From Methylococcales bacterium OPU3_GD_OMZ (GTDB lineage: Bacteria > Pseudomonadota > Gammaproteobacteria > Methylococcales > Methylomonadaceae), in the NCBI GenBank assembly GCA_001901525.1, contig MPSY01000005.1, positions 1-39,673 of the forward strand: 39,673 nt of DNA. Reading direction: 5' to 3'. The translations under genes were made by a program, and so were the position numbers. The notes beneath the pieces were generated by a model. It made no database searches and was not told the origin of the DNA. It worked only from the letters and a program-made list of their open reading frames with translations. Each line of letters opens with the position of its first letter. The stretch's first letter is position 1. This document shows, piece after piece, positions 26,663 to 36,900 of this stretch.

Positions 26663-29600
26663 CTACTTTTTCTTCACCACCACGATGGTAATGTCATCCT
26701 GGTTGCGCAGGTCTCCAAGCCAAGCCGAACCCAAGTCTAGTAGGGCTTGTTTTTGGTCGTTGGCGGTCTGGTGACCGTTCGCCTGGACGCAGTCCTGGAC
26801 AGCTTGGTAACCTAACATGTCTTCTGTATGGTTGACTGCTTCCGGCAAACCGTCTGAAATAAAGACCAATGAGTCGCCCTGTTTAAATTCAAAATCCACA
26901 AGACTAAATGTTTCACCCTTGAAACTTCCTAGTGGTAGTCCCTCTAAAAGAATCTCGTCTACGTTGCCCGTGTCTTTATGGTAGTGATATGCCGGTGGCA
27001 TGGCCGCAGATGTAAACTCAACCCGGCCTTCCCAAAAGCGAGCTACGTTAATCGCCATTCGATTCCAACCAAGATCAATGTTTTTAATAACCCTGTTGAG
27101 TCGCCTGGTAATGTCGTTAGGCGCAATAGACGGTGGAATACCATAAAGGCCGGCCTTGGTAATGCTTACCATCATACCGGCCGTCATGCCGTGGCCTGTG
27201 GCGTCTCCCACTACCACATATAAGCTTTCGCCATTACTTTGTGGAAAATAATCATAATAGTCGCCCCCAACTTCTGATGCGGTCTGGATGGTGGCGGCGA
27301 TGTCTAGATTAAGCATGTCCGGGGTTGCTTTTGGGAGCATGTCCAGCTGGAACTGACGAGCTTCTTCCAGTTCTTCTTCCCTGTGTTGTTCTTCCATGGC
27401 GTGTGCTTGGAGCCGGCGCTGGCGTTTCACATAACCAAATATACCAAAGCCTGTTGTGGCAAAATACAGCATGTAAGCCCACCATGTTTTCCACCAGGGA
27501 GGTACCACCTGGAAATCAACACTTGCAATATTTCGACTTTCATAACCGTCACTGTTGTGTGATTTTATCTGCGCGGTGTATTTGCCGGGAGAAAACCCCT
27601 GAAACTCAATGTTCCGCCTTAGTCCATTGTCAACCCAAGAGTCGTGGTGTCCATCAACCAAAAATGAAAAAGTAGTTTCGGTGGGCTTGTAATATGATGG
27701 TGATGTGAAGGAAATATTAATCGTTGGGGTGGTGTGGGTTGCTTTTATGTTTTCTTTTTTTGTGGGGTATTTTTTATTGTTTTTATCAATAAGACTAACA
27801 GATTCAATTGAAACGAATTCCTCGTACTCGTTTATATAGATAAGGTCTTTATCAATATAATAGTGTCCGCCTACCCCCGCGATCATAGCGTTGCCGTTTT
27901 GCGTAGAGACCAAAGAGTTTTGAGATTCTATAAATGTTTCTAACCCCTCTTCCGTCGATAGGTTTTTTACTTCACCGTTAATGTGGTTAATAAGTGATGC
28001 CCCTCCTTTTGTAAGCGCCCACAACAACGAATCTGATGATGGCGCCAAAGAAATAATGTTGTTACTTGGCAGCCCATCTTCGAAAGTTATTTTATCAAAT
28101 TTTTCACTGCCCAGATGTTGAAATATTCCATCGCCATTGGTTCCAATAAACATCCGACCGTTTTTTGGTTGAAGGCACGAAACAGAACTGGACGCAAAAG
28201 ACTGTGGATCGTCGCTGTTATAAACATAGTGTTTAATTAGTTTTGGTTTTTCAAGCCGAGACATATCATACTCATAAAGCCCCGATTCTTCGCTCCCCAC
28301 CCACGCCGAAGCACTATCTATATAAATACTTGATGCACCAGTGGGAAAATCTTTCATTATAAGTCTGTTTTCTCTATAGTCAAAGATTTCTCGAGAAGAG
28401 AGACCTACAGCAACAATACCGCTATTTTTTATTGATGCAAGTATGTAGTTCTGGTTTGCGCCTATAATATTGATGTCACCATCAAATGCTGCCAACTCCT
28501 GCGCCTTTCCGTCTGAAACGTGGTATATTTTTTTACTAAACAGATAAGTTTCGCCATCCGGCGTAACAAACATGCCGTTTAGATTGTCTTTTATCGGTGG
28601 ATCGTCTATTTGATACACCTTGTTTATGCTGGATTTTCTTGTTTCAAAAACTGTTCCGTCAATATATATAAGGTGGTTGTTCGCTTTTTTTGTAAACAGG
28701 CTTTTTGATTTTCGGTTATTGTGTTTTATAAATGATGTGGGGGTTTCGGTGTTTGATCCGACAAATAAACCATCTTCAGACGCTATCCAAATGTTGCCTT
28801 CGGGGTCCAATAATATCTCTTCCGGAATAACCGGGGACGAGCCCCTTTCCCACAGCCAACGATCGTTTTCTTGCTCTACCATTATTATTTCAACGTCTTC
28901 CTTTGACCACAATATGTATTGATTGCCTCCCAAGTATAAAATTTCTGTTTTTGGGGTGGTATGTTTAATGGTTTTTAAAATGTTTTTATCACTATCAAGC
29001 AAAATAGACTTGCTTTTGCCCAGCGCCATAATGGTGCCATCTTGGTGCGTCTTTACAACTGCGTTGATGTGGTGATTGATAAGCTGTGTTGTTTTACCAT
29101 CTGTTTCGTTATGCGCAATTAGGCCCGCGGAAGACCCTATCAATAATTCACTTTCTAGTTCAAGGACCGCAAGAATGGTGTCTCTTTGTACAAGTTCTGA
29201 TTTCTCTTTATACAGCCTCTTGGCGCTTTTTGTAGAAAAATTAACCCTGTTTAGTCCGTTGGTGGTTCCAACCCATGCCATATTTTTCTTTGTAGAGACG
29301 GGAACCGTTTGAACCTGGCTGAAGCGTGATGATGAAATTGACATTGGGTCAAGAGGGTCAAACGAGAACAAGGATGTGGTCATTGTTTTTTTATCAATAA
29401 CAAGTAGTCCGCTTTGCCGGGTGGTTACAATAAGCGAATCTCCAATATCTAATAAGTGCAATGGGCGGGAAATTGTCTTAAAACGAACGAAGTCATTATT
29501 AACCCTGTTATATAAATCAACACCCCTGTCGTTTAAGACCCAAACATTGTTTTCATTGTCAACGAAGATGTCCCACACCCTGTTGCTTGAAATTGTGGTC

Positions 29601-29824
29601 GTATCAAAAACATTTGATCTATAGTTCGTAATTCTAATACCGTCAAATCTATTCAGTCCTTCGTCGGTTCCAAGCCACATATAGCCCAAGCTGTCTCTTG
29701 CTACAGAGAGGATTCGTTCGGATGTTATGTTTGGTGGTGTGGTTTTTTCGAAGCTTTGTCCGGTTGCTCCGGCAACTACCGATAGTAACATAAAAACGAA
29801 AAACTTAGAGTGCGTGAACCACAT
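26663..29824 (-). CDS. Periplasmic β-propeller sensor with cytoplasmic SpoIIE/PP2C phosphatase
   Basis: A 1053-residue membrane protein. An export signal (about 1-22) is followed by many two-component-regulator propeller repeats (RDSLGYMWLGTDEGLNRFDG, DNENNVWVLNDRG, DPEGNIWIASEDGLF and others) up to about residue 680. A Y_Y_Y-type domain then ends in FSPGKYTAQIKSHNSDGYES. One transmembrane helix lies near 778-800 (TWWAYMLYFATTGFGIFGYV), then a charged coiled coil, and a SpoIIE phosphatase domain with ASEVGGDYYDY (near 852), GDATGHGMTAG (near 870) and a final DDITIVVVKKK. The architecture is like a hybrid two-component sensor whose kinase is replaced by a PP2C phosphatase. It probably dephosphorylates the STAS protein when a periplasmic ligand, such as a glycan or envelope state, is sensed. 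The ligand is unknown. Confidence 0.93.
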   Translation of the reverse strand: MWFTHSKFFVFMLLSVVAGATGQSFEKTTPPNITSERILSVARDSLGYMWLGTDEGLNRFDGIRITNYRSNVFDTTTISSNRVWDIFVDNENNVWVLNDRGVDLYNRVNNDFVRFKTISRPLHLLDIGDSLIVTTRQSGLLVIDKKTMTTSLFSFDPLDPMSISSSRFSQVQTVPVSTKKNMAWVGTTNGLNRVNFSTKSAKRLYKEKSELVQRDTILAVLELESELLIGSSAGLIAHNETDGKTTQLINHHINAVVKTHQDGTIMALGKSKSILLDSDKNILKTIKHTTPKTEILYLGGNQYILWSKEDVEIIMVEQENDRWLWERGSSPVIPEEILLDPEGNIWIASEDGLFVGSNTETPTSFIKHNNRKSKSLFTKKANNHLIYIDGTVFETRKSSINKVYQIDDPPIKDNLNGMFVTPDGETYLFSKKIYHVSDGKAQELAAFDGDINIIGANQNYILASIKNSGIVAVGLSSREIFDYRENRLIMKDFPTGASSIYIDSASAWVGSEESGLYEYDMSRLEKPKLIKHYVYNSDDPQSFASSSVSCLQPKNGRMFIGTNGDGIFQHLGSEKFDKITFEDGLPSNNIISLAPSSDSLLWALTKGGASLINHINGEVKNLSTEEGLETFIESQNSLVSTQNGNAMIAGVGGHYYIDKDLIYINEYEEFVSIESVSLIDKNNKKYPTKKENIKATHTTPTINISFTSPSYYKPTETTFSFLVDGHHDSWVDNGLRRNIEFQGFSPGKYTAQIKSHNSDGYESRNIASVDFQVVPPWWKTWWAYMLYFATTGFGIFGYVKRQRRLQAHAMEEQHREEELEEARQFQLDMLPKATPDMLNLDIAATIQTASEVGGDYYDYFPQSNGESLYVVVGDATGHGMTAGMMVSITKAGLYGIPPSIAPNDITRRLNRVIKNIDLGWNRMAINVARFWEGRVEFTSAAMPPAYHYHKDTGNVDEILLEGLPLGSFKGETFSLVDFEFKQGDSLVFISDGLPEAVNHTEDMLGYQAVQDCVQANGHQTANDQKQALLDLGSAWLGDLRNQDDITIVVVKKK

Positions 29825-29832
29825 CGTTCGTT

Positions 29833-31338
29833 TTATAGTTTTTGTAGTTGTTCCTGAGCAAGAACCTTAACGAGGGCAAGCTCTAAATAACTGAAGTTTT
29901 CGCTGGAAATTGCTGTTAGTATTTCTTTTGCTTCTTCTTTTTTTCCATTTGCCCTTAATGACAGGGCCTTGAAATAGTTGAAATACACATCTCTTTTGTC
30001 TCCTTTTCTAAAGGCCTGTTCAGACAGCTCCGGGTTTCCTTCCATAAGGTGAAGCATTCCCATGAGACCATAGTACCCATCAAAGGCTGTTGGGTTTTTA
30101 TATGACCCGGCAAGTTTATTTAATTCAGAGAGCTTTTCTTTTGCGGATGAATAATTACCAAAAAGAATGTCGTTCCAGGCTTTATTATATGTTTTGAAAA
30201 CCCTGTGTTCTTTTTTTCTTGATTCATCTTGAGACATCAATGCATATTTTTCATTTAGCCCTATTGCTTTGTCTAGGGATTTTTTTGCATCTGACTCCAT
30301 TTGGTTGTGTGCATAACAAATGAATTTCAGTCTTTCAATTTGTCTAAGCTCCCAAAGCAAATATGATTCATCCAGGTTTTCGTTAACAACAAAGTCTCCC
30401 TCCATAGAATATAGATTGTCTAGTGCTCCTTCGAAGTTCCTTTGAAAAAGATATGATATGGTAATGAACTGTTTTATGCTTTTTTCAGTCTGAAAGTTTT
30501 TCACAACACCCAGCGCCTTTTTATATCTTTTTCTTGCTGCCTCAAAGTCTCCAGCAAACATTATATTGTGAGCAGACACATAGTTCTCAGCTGCTTCGCT
30601 AGTGGTTCCTTTGCTTAGCTCTACGGATTTATCATACAGTGGGATTGCTTTTTCAAACTTTCCAACCTGCCTATAGCAATTTGCTTTTGCGTGGTATCCG
30701 TGCGCCCTATTTGGTTTCATTTTTATTAACTTATTTGCGTATTCTAGTCCTTTGTTTATGTCCCTATCTTCTACTGGGAGTAAATAATAATATCCATATG
30801 TTATGTGTTGTCCGAACAGGTATGTGTATGCCTTATAGTTGTTTGGGTTTATTTCTATCGCTTTTTTAAAGGCTTTTTCAGAAAGGCCTAGTTCGTTTCT
30901 TTGTCCATGCGCTGTTCCCAGTTCATTATATGCTTCGTATGAGTTGGGGTTTTCATCAACTAGTTTCTTAATATAAAACAGGGCGCTATCTAGGTTTCCA
31001 GAATCTTCAAATTTATTTGCTTTAAGCATGTACTGCTCCGCCTTAGAAACACTATCAATCAACGAATATGCCTTGTTTCTGTTTTTCGTTCTAATGTTTG
31101 GGTCCGGGTGCCATCTCCAAACGCTTGCCATGGCAAATTGTGGATCAAGAGCTAGGGCGCTATCCAACATAGCCCACCCTTCTGGAAAATCTGTTGTCAA
31201 GTAATAATCCATAGCCCTTTTATAATATTCCAGCGCCTTCGGGGATGACGTTGTGATCGGAAGCTCAACAACTGTTTTTTTGGAACAGGCTGAAAAAACA
31301 AAAATCGTTATAAAAATAACGTTGAATAGTTTGTTCAT
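29833..31338 (-). CDS. TPR-repeat lipoprotein
   Basis: A 501-residue protein with a lipoprotein leader (MNKLFNVIFITIFVFSAC, lipobox FSAC) and tetratricopeptide repeats through most of its length. The clearest are AYNELGTAHGQRNELGLSEKA (near 134) and YHAKANCYRQVGKFEKAIPLYDKS (near 208). It is probably anchored in a membrane facing the periplasm and acts as a scaffold. It ends 8 bases before the propeller-phosphatase gene, so the two are co-transcribed; a role presenting a signal or a protein to that sensor is plausible but unproven. AAGGAAAAT before the start is a fair ribosome binding site. Confidence 0.85.
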   Translation of the reverse strand: MNKLFNVIFITIFVFSACSKKTVVELPITTSSPKALEYYKRAMDYYLTTDFPEGWAMLDSALALDPQFAMASVWRWHPDPNIRTKNRNKAYSLIDSVSKAEQYMLKANKFEDSGNLDSALFYIKKLVDENPNSYEAYNELGTAHGQRNELGLSEKAFKKAIEINPNNYKAYTYLFGQHITYGYYYLLPVEDRDINKGLEYANKLIKMKPNRAHGYHAKANCYRQVGKFEKAIPLYDKSVELSKGTTSEAAENYVSAHNIMFAGDFEAARKRYKKALGVVKNFQTEKSIKQFITISYLFQRNFEGALDNLYSMEGDFVVNENLDESYLLWELRQIERLKFICYAHNQMESDAKKSLDKAIGLNEKYALMSQDESRKKEHRVFKTYNKAWNDILFGNYSSAKEKLSELNKLAGSYKNPTAFDGYYGLMGMLHLMEGNPELSEQAFRKGDKRDVYFNYFKALSLRANGKKEEAKEILTAISSENFSYLELALVKVLAQEQLQKL

Positions 31339-31845
31339 TTTATTTTCCTTGTTGTATTCGTTTTAATTGTCGCAAACCTTATAAATCATTTTGTGAAAAT
31401 TAAAAACCCTAGTTGTCTAGTCCTATGTATTCTTGGATATCACAATTCATTATATCTTCATACGGTGGTTTGGTGCTCTTGTATTTTTTGTTTTTATTGA
31501 GTGTTTTTTCTTTATGTAAAAAATACAACAGAGAAGAGAAAACATTCAATTGTGTATTTATACACAATTATTTAGAGCTTTTAAATAAAGCTTATTTAAT
31601 AAACTAAAATATATTATTTATATAGGATGTGGATATGTGGAGATATGCCACCATCAAACACATCGACCACCTTTGTTTAAAAACAGATACCAACACTAAC
31701 TAAAGAAAAACTTGATGTGTATAAGTGTAAAAGACGGTGGATAACTTTGAAGATATGCAGGTGTTTTTATGAAAAACCCGCTAAAAAGAAACGTAAGAAA
31801 GTTTTCCACCCGTTTTATAATAAAATGTGTATATCTTTGTGAGAA
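31339..31845. other. Candidate replication origin (oriC), 507-base gene-free region
   Basis: This is the longest non-coding gap in the window. Exact TTATNCACA boxes occur at 31558-31566 (plus) and 31716-31724 (minus, TGTGTATAA). One-mismatch boxes occur at 31628-31636 (TGTGGATAT), 31736-31744 (GGTGGATAA) and 31826-31834 (TGTGTATAT). A very AT-rich stretch at about 31567-31626 could be the unwinding element. AGATATGC is repeated at 31641 and 31751. The gap must also hold the promoter of the TPR-lipoprotein operon and the end of the surA transcript. Flanking genes and two nearby parS sites fit an origin. No origin software was run. Confidence 0.55.
31548..31569. repeat. 22-base inverted repeat containing an exact DnaA box
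   Basis: AATTGTGTA (31548-31556) and TACACAATT (31561-31569) are perfect 9-base arms around TTTA. The right arm completes the DnaA box TTATACACA at 31558-31566. It could be a paired DnaA site at the edge of the AT-rich element, or an operator for the TPR-lipoprotein operon. Confidence 0.6.
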
Positions 31846-33126
31846 CTAGCCTGATGTGATTTGAATATGAAATTTTTTACGTGCATTAGATATCCACCCC
31901 TGGTACCAATCCATCTTCTTTTTATTAAGCGCCATGGACTCTACTTCAGCCCAGTGATCTTGAAGGTTAGGTCTCCCTCCCTTTTTTAATCCACCAACCC
32001 AAAGCAAATGAAAACCAACTGACGAGTTGATAGGGGGACTACAAGACCCCAACTCTATATACTTAATAGCTTGGCCAATTTCTGGTACGGCATAATTGGT
32101 TGGATCAATCCAGCCAAGGTCTCCTCCAATGTCTGTTGTTGTTTTGTCTGATGAGTGTTTTTTTACAAGTTTTTTAAATTCATCCAGCGTGGTGGCGGAA
32201 TCTTTTAAGGCAAAAGCCAAATTATAAGCACGCTCATTGTCGTCTTTAGTTATTTCAGGAGACATTAAAATATGTCGGACGCGAATTTTATCACCCTGTT
32301 TTTCAAGTGTTTCAAGAATATGATAACCAAACTCGGTCTCAATGGGGTCACTTACTTCCCCAAGTTCAAGAGTAAACGCCGTAGTTTCGAAGTTTTTAAC
32401 TAACGAACCTCTTTTAACCCACCCAAGCTCTCCTCCGTTGTTTTTTGACGGATCAAGCGAATGCGTTTTTGCCATATCTGAAAAAGACGAACTGCCATTA
32501 ATAATTTGAGATTTTAAATCAGAAAGAAAAGATTTTGTTTTTTCTTTTGCGGCCACCCCGGGCACTATAGGAACCTGTAAGTGTCGAACTTTGGCCATCA
32601 TGGGCAACGCCGGGAGACTGTCTCTATATGTTTTATAAAACCTTTTCACCTCAGATCTCGTGATGACAATCGCGCTTAATAGTTGTTGTTGATACCGCTC
32701 AGAAATCATCCTGTCTTTCATGTCATACCAAAATTCACGCCTAAAATCCTTAATGGGTTGTCCCAGCGCATCTTCCGCCCGGCTTTCTCCCCCCGCCTGG
32801 GCTACTAACATCTGTATCTGTTGGTCTAGGGCTTGGTTTACTTCTTTTTCATCCACAACAATAGAGTCTATCTCGGCCATTTCAAGCATGATTTTTTGGT
32901 CTACCATGGACTGAATAACAGAGTTTTGTAACCGAATAAAAGCATCCGGGTTTGTTCTGGGGTCTATTTTGTTTTGAATAGCCGCCATGTTTACCATTTG
33001 GATTAAGTCACTTTTTAAAACAACATGATCCTCAACGATTGCCGCAACACCATCTATGTATTGAGCGTCTCCCTGAGAAAAGGAAAAGGAAACAATGAAA
33101 ATAAATAATATTTTTTTACAGGTCAT
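31846..33126 (-). CDS. surA: SurA-like periplasmic peptidyl-prolyl isomerase/chaperone
   Basis: A 426-residue exported protein (leader MTCKKILFIFIVSFSFSQGDAQ) with SurA architecture: an N-terminal chaperone region (about 23-165, starting IDGVAAIVEDHVVLKSDLI), then two parvulin domains at about 178-275 (GGELGWVKRGSLV, GYHILETLE) and 281-380 (VRHILMSPE, GGDLGWIDP, GFHLLWV), and a C-terminal helix. SurA escorts unfolded outer-membrane proteins through the periplasm. It is the last gene of the mnmE-mnmG-mfd-ppiC-surA run, 3 bases after the PpiC lipoprotein gene. The symbol is by architecture; the family has many SurA/PrsA-like paralogues. Confidence 0.88.
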   Translation of the reverse strand: MTCKKILFIFIVSFSFSQGDAQYIDGVAAIVEDHVVLKSDLIQMVNMAAIQNKIDPRTNPDAFIRLQNSVIQSMVDQKIMLEMAEIDSIVVDEKEVNQALDQQIQMLVAQAGGESRAEDALGQPIKDFRREFWYDMKDRMISERYQQQLLSAIVITRSEVKRFYKTYRDSLPALPMMAKVRHLQVPIVPGVAAKEKTKSFLSDLKSQIINGSSSFSDMAKTHSLDPSKNNGGELGWVKRGSLVKNFETTAFTLELGEVSDPIETEFGYHILETLEKQGDKIRVRHILMSPEITKDDNERAYNLAFALKDSATTLDEFKKLVKKHSSDKTTTDIGGDLGWIDPTNYAVPEIGQAIKYIELGSCSPPINSSVGFHLLWVGGLKKGGRPNLQDHWAEVESMALNKKKMDWYQGWISNARKKFHIQITSG

Positions 33127-33129
33127 TTT

Positions 33130-33921
33130 TTATTGATAGTTTGAATTAATAAATAAGTTTGATTGCTTTTTTAAGCTATCCAACAGATTGGCCGCCAATA
33201 CCACTTGCCTCTGTTTTAAAAGTCTTTGATAAATTTTATCATAAACATCTTCTAGCCCCGCCTTGCTGCCCTTTGTGTACTTGTTTATAATCTTAATAAC
33301 GTGGTAGCCGCCCGCGGTACGTATGGGGCCAACAACAGCCCCTTTGTTGTTTTTAAAAATTGCGATATCTAGCTCCTTCAACAAAAAGCCCCTCATCACG
33401 GTTTTTTGTTCAACCCTATAAGTATCAAAAAGTTCATCCGTTGTATCTACTGTTTGTTTTTTTAATAACCTTGATCGAATTGACCGCGCGTCTAAGTGCT
33501 TATTTGTAAAAAAATGATAAACATATGCTTCATCATTTTGCCGAATAAACCCAAGCGGGTTTTCATCATAATATTTTCGAATATCAGAATTAGATATTAC
33601 AACACCGTTTGATGTTTTTGTTTGAAGATAAGACCCTATCACAATTTTTTTGTAATAGCGGTCCCTTTCACCTGAAAGGCGACCATCCTTAAGGAGTCCG
33701 TCCCCTAGCGCCGCATCAAAATAAAGAGCGTTGTCCACCCAGTTGTGGATAAAGTTTTTGATCTGTTCACCTGTCCGGTTTTCGGGATGTAAAATTTTTT
33801 CAAGTTTTTTAACAGTTAATACTTGATCATTAACGCGAGCCAAAACAACAGAGTTGTCTTTTTCCCGAACAGAACAAGATGCTAAAAAACAACAAACACC
33901 AATGGTTAAAGTATTTTTCAA
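33130..33921 (-). CDS. PpiC/parvulin-like lipoprotein
   Basis: A 263-residue protein with a lipobox (CCFLASC) and the layout of a SurA/PrsA-type foldase: an N-terminal helical region and a C-terminal segment with VVGPIRTAGGYHVIKIINK, the last strand motif of parvulin domains. The first half of the parvulin domain is weak: the usual HIL and GGxLGW motifs are absent, so isomerase activity is doubtful and a chaperone role more likely. It is paired with the SurA-like gene 3 bases downstream and lies 10 bases after mfd. An exact DnaA box (TGTGGATAA, 33744-33752) lies inside the coding sequence. Confidence 0.78.
   Translation of the reverse strand: MKNTLTIGVCCFLASCSVREKDNSVVLARVNDQVLTVKKLEKILHPENRTGEQIKNFIHNWVDNALYFDAALGDGLLKDGRLSGERDRYYKKIVIGSYLQTKTSNGVVISNSDIRKYYDENPLGFIRQNDEAYVYHFFTNKHLDARSIRSRLLKKQTVDTTDELFDTYRVEQKTVMRGFLLKELDIAIFKNNKGAVVGPIRTAGGYHVIKIINKYTKGSKAGLEDVYDKIYQRLLKQRQVVLAANLLDSLKKQSNLFINSNYQ
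33744..33752 (-). promoter_or_regulatory. DnaA box inside the PpiC lipoprotein gene
   Basis: TGTGGATAA is the complement of TTATCCACA, an exact consensus. It is about 2 kb from the box cluster at 31558-31834. It may be chance, being one 9-mer in coding sequence, or a titration site near the origin. Confidence 0.3.
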
Positions 33922-33931
33922 GACCCGTAAA

Positions 33932-36900
33932 TTACTCGTTTTTTTTGTGTAAAAACAAACGTGAGCATTTCAATAATAATCGCATAGACGGACCAATTCC
34001 ACCAGAAGAAAAAGACACAGACAGTTTCCCTGTTTTTGTTTTGCCAAAAGCGTGATTTACGCTTTCTGAAGCGCTGAACCGACCAAAAGATGAAAACAAC
34101 TTATCAAGAGACGAATAGGGCCCAGTGTCGTCCAAAACAAGAACAACGCGCGTCCCATCAACAGACAACCTAGAAACAGATGTGTTTTTAAACAAGACCC
34201 GCGCTTCAGCAATAAACAATAAATTTTTTGTTTCAACCGGCACAGGCCCAAAGCGATCGCTTAATTCTTTTTTTATTTTTAAAATATCTTTGGTTGTTTT
34301 GGCTCGAGAAAAATGATTATAAAACTCCAATCTCTGGGCCGGGTTTTCTATATAACTTTCATTTATGAGCGCATCCTCGCCGAATGCAATGCTTGGATAA
34401 CGAACATCGTCGCTGTTTTCCTTAATTAAATCCACCTCTGATTTTAAAAGGTTACAATACATCTCAAACCCAACAGATGAAATATGTCCGCTTTGTTTAT
34501 ATCCAAACAGGCTTCCCGCGCCGCGAATTTCAAGATCCTTCATAGAGATGTCATACCCAGACCCAAGAGACGTATATTGTTCAAGTGTTTTCAGTCGTCG
34601 GTGAGCGCCCTGCTCGAGTTGTTTTTTTGGAACGAGTAACAAGCAATGGGCCTGGTTTTGTCCGCGGCCCACACGGCCGCGTATTTGATATAACTGAGAA
34701 AGCCCAAAATTTTGAGCATCATTAACAATAATACAGTTGGCATTTGTTACATCCAGCCCGGATTCAATTATTGTCGTGCAGGCTAGAATATCAATTCCGC
34801 CATTAAAAAAAGACAATATCCTGGGTTCTAATTCCTTACTGCTCATTTGTCCGTGTATATTTTCAACTACGGCGCTAGGAAAGGCGTTCCGAAGTTTGTG
34901 TGTTAAAAAAGACAACCCATCAACTTTGTTGTGCAAAAAATAAACCTGACCACCCCTTGATAGTTCGCGTTCAATATATGCGCCAATGGCGTCCCAGTCA
35001 AAATAGCGCACAGTTGTCTCAATGGGCTTTCTTGATTTTGGGGGAGTTTGGATAAGGCTTACATCCCGAATTCCAACAAGGGATTGTTGAAGTGTCCGCG
35101 GAATAGGCGTTGCGGACAAAGTTAAAACATCCACCTGCTGTTTCATGCTCCTTATTTTTTCTTTGTGGCTCACGCCAAACCGATGCTCTTCGTCAACCAC
35201 AAGAAGCCCAAGTTCAGGAATAACAACGTCTTGCGATAAAACTCGATGTGTGCCAATTAAAACATCTATCTCTTTTTTTTGCAACAAAGACAAGGTTTTT
35301 AGTTGTTCTTTTTTGGTTTTAAAGCGAGAAAGCAAGTCGATTTTTATTCCAAGTGGCCCCAATCTCTCTGTGCATGTAATAAAGTGTTGATCCGCAAGAA
35401 TAGTTGTTGGACACAAGAAAACAGACTGTTTTTTTGACAACACAGATTTCATTATCGCCCGTAGGGCAACCTCAGTTTTTCCAAAACCAACATCTCCACA
35501 AATCAATCGATCTACGGGGTTTTCTTTATCCATGTCGCTTAAGACGTCGTTAATCGCCTTTTTTTGATCCAATGTTTCAACAAAGGGAAAAGAGCCCGCC
35601 AGCGCTCCGTCTAAATCATTTTCACGTGAATATTGAAAAAACCTCTTCTTTTTTTTGTTTGCGTATAATTCTATTAGCTCTTTTGCCACAAGACGAACGG
35701 CTTTTCGCGTTTTTGAAACGTCTGACAACCACTTCTTTGATCCTAAAAAAGAAACCACAGGGTCTTTCTTTGACCCGACGTATCGATGGATCAAATCCAT
35801 TTTTTCTATAGAGACAAAAACGCGAGCATTGTTTGCATACTTAATCTCTATAGACTCTCTGGTGCCTGACGTGCCGCTTTGTATGGTTAAACCTAGAAAA
35901 ACACCCACTCCAAACAACCGGTGGACAACATAGTCTCCCACACCAAGACTAGATATATCATTTAGGGTTAACTGTTCGTGTTGTTCCGATGATTTAGGTG
36001 CCCATTTTTGAATGGACCATTTTTTATTCAAAATATCTGACGAGGCAAGGACGCCTATTTTACAAAAAGTAGAGAAAAACCCCCTTTGTATGTTTCCACC
36101 TACCCACACTGCGTTTTTAAACTCACCGCCCAAAATACTTCTGTCGCTATCGTTTCCAACAATATATAAACCACCTAACGCACTCAGGGCGCCGCTCTTT
36201 ATCTGGGATATTCTTTTTGTCAAAAGGCGACTTTTAAAACGAACAGGCAAACATCCCAAATTCACAACGCTCTCATCGGGGCCTGGACATAGACCAATCC
36301 CGTCGTTGCGATGAACATAATCAACAACAATGGAAGAGTCTGCATAGTCCATAATATTTATATAATCATCGACAGACGCAGCAGAAGCGAATCCCTTAAT
36401 ATTAAGCTTGGTAATTGTTTTTGTGGTTAGTTGTGTTGATGGATCAAAAATAAAGACGTTTTCTACTTTGTCAAAATCAAAGACCACACGGACGGGGAGT
36501 CTAAAATATATGGGAAAAATGTCTAATATATCACCCCTCCAGGCAAAGTCTTTCGGCTCGGTCACGGTGTCCGTTTTTTTAAACCCCCAAGAATACAACC
36601 GGTCAATAACGTCATCTCGGTCCATAGTGTTTCCGGGAGAAATAGACATTGACGAAAGCGTCGAAGACGAGTTAATTGAAATGTTTTTTTCTTCCAAAGA
36701 TGTGCGAGTTGCCACACACACATAAAACGATGTGTTTTCCGATAGTTTTATAAGCGCCTCTTCACGATAGCGCTCACTTTCAATATTAAAACCAGGAACC
36801 TTTTCGCTTAGGTCGGGTGTTGGGTAAAAGAGAAAACGATCCGGCCCAAGACCAATAGCTAACAAGTAAAAAGAATAGGCCGCTTTTTCGTTTTTAAATG

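Noticed and set aside
31413-31607. A 64-codon plus-strand ORF with a hydrophobic segment in the origin-like gap
   Set aside because: It begins with TTG, has no ribosome site, overlaps the palindrome and DnaA box, and its hydrophobic look follows from T-rich sequence.
33130-33921. Calling the PpiC-like lipoprotein an active prolyl isomerase
   Set aside because: The first half of the parvulin domain lacks the usual motifs; only the last strand motif is clear.
35618-35633. A third parS-like site around CACGTG inside mfd
   Set aside because: Only the central TTCACGTGAA matches; about 11 of 16 positions agree, within chance for an AT-rich genome.
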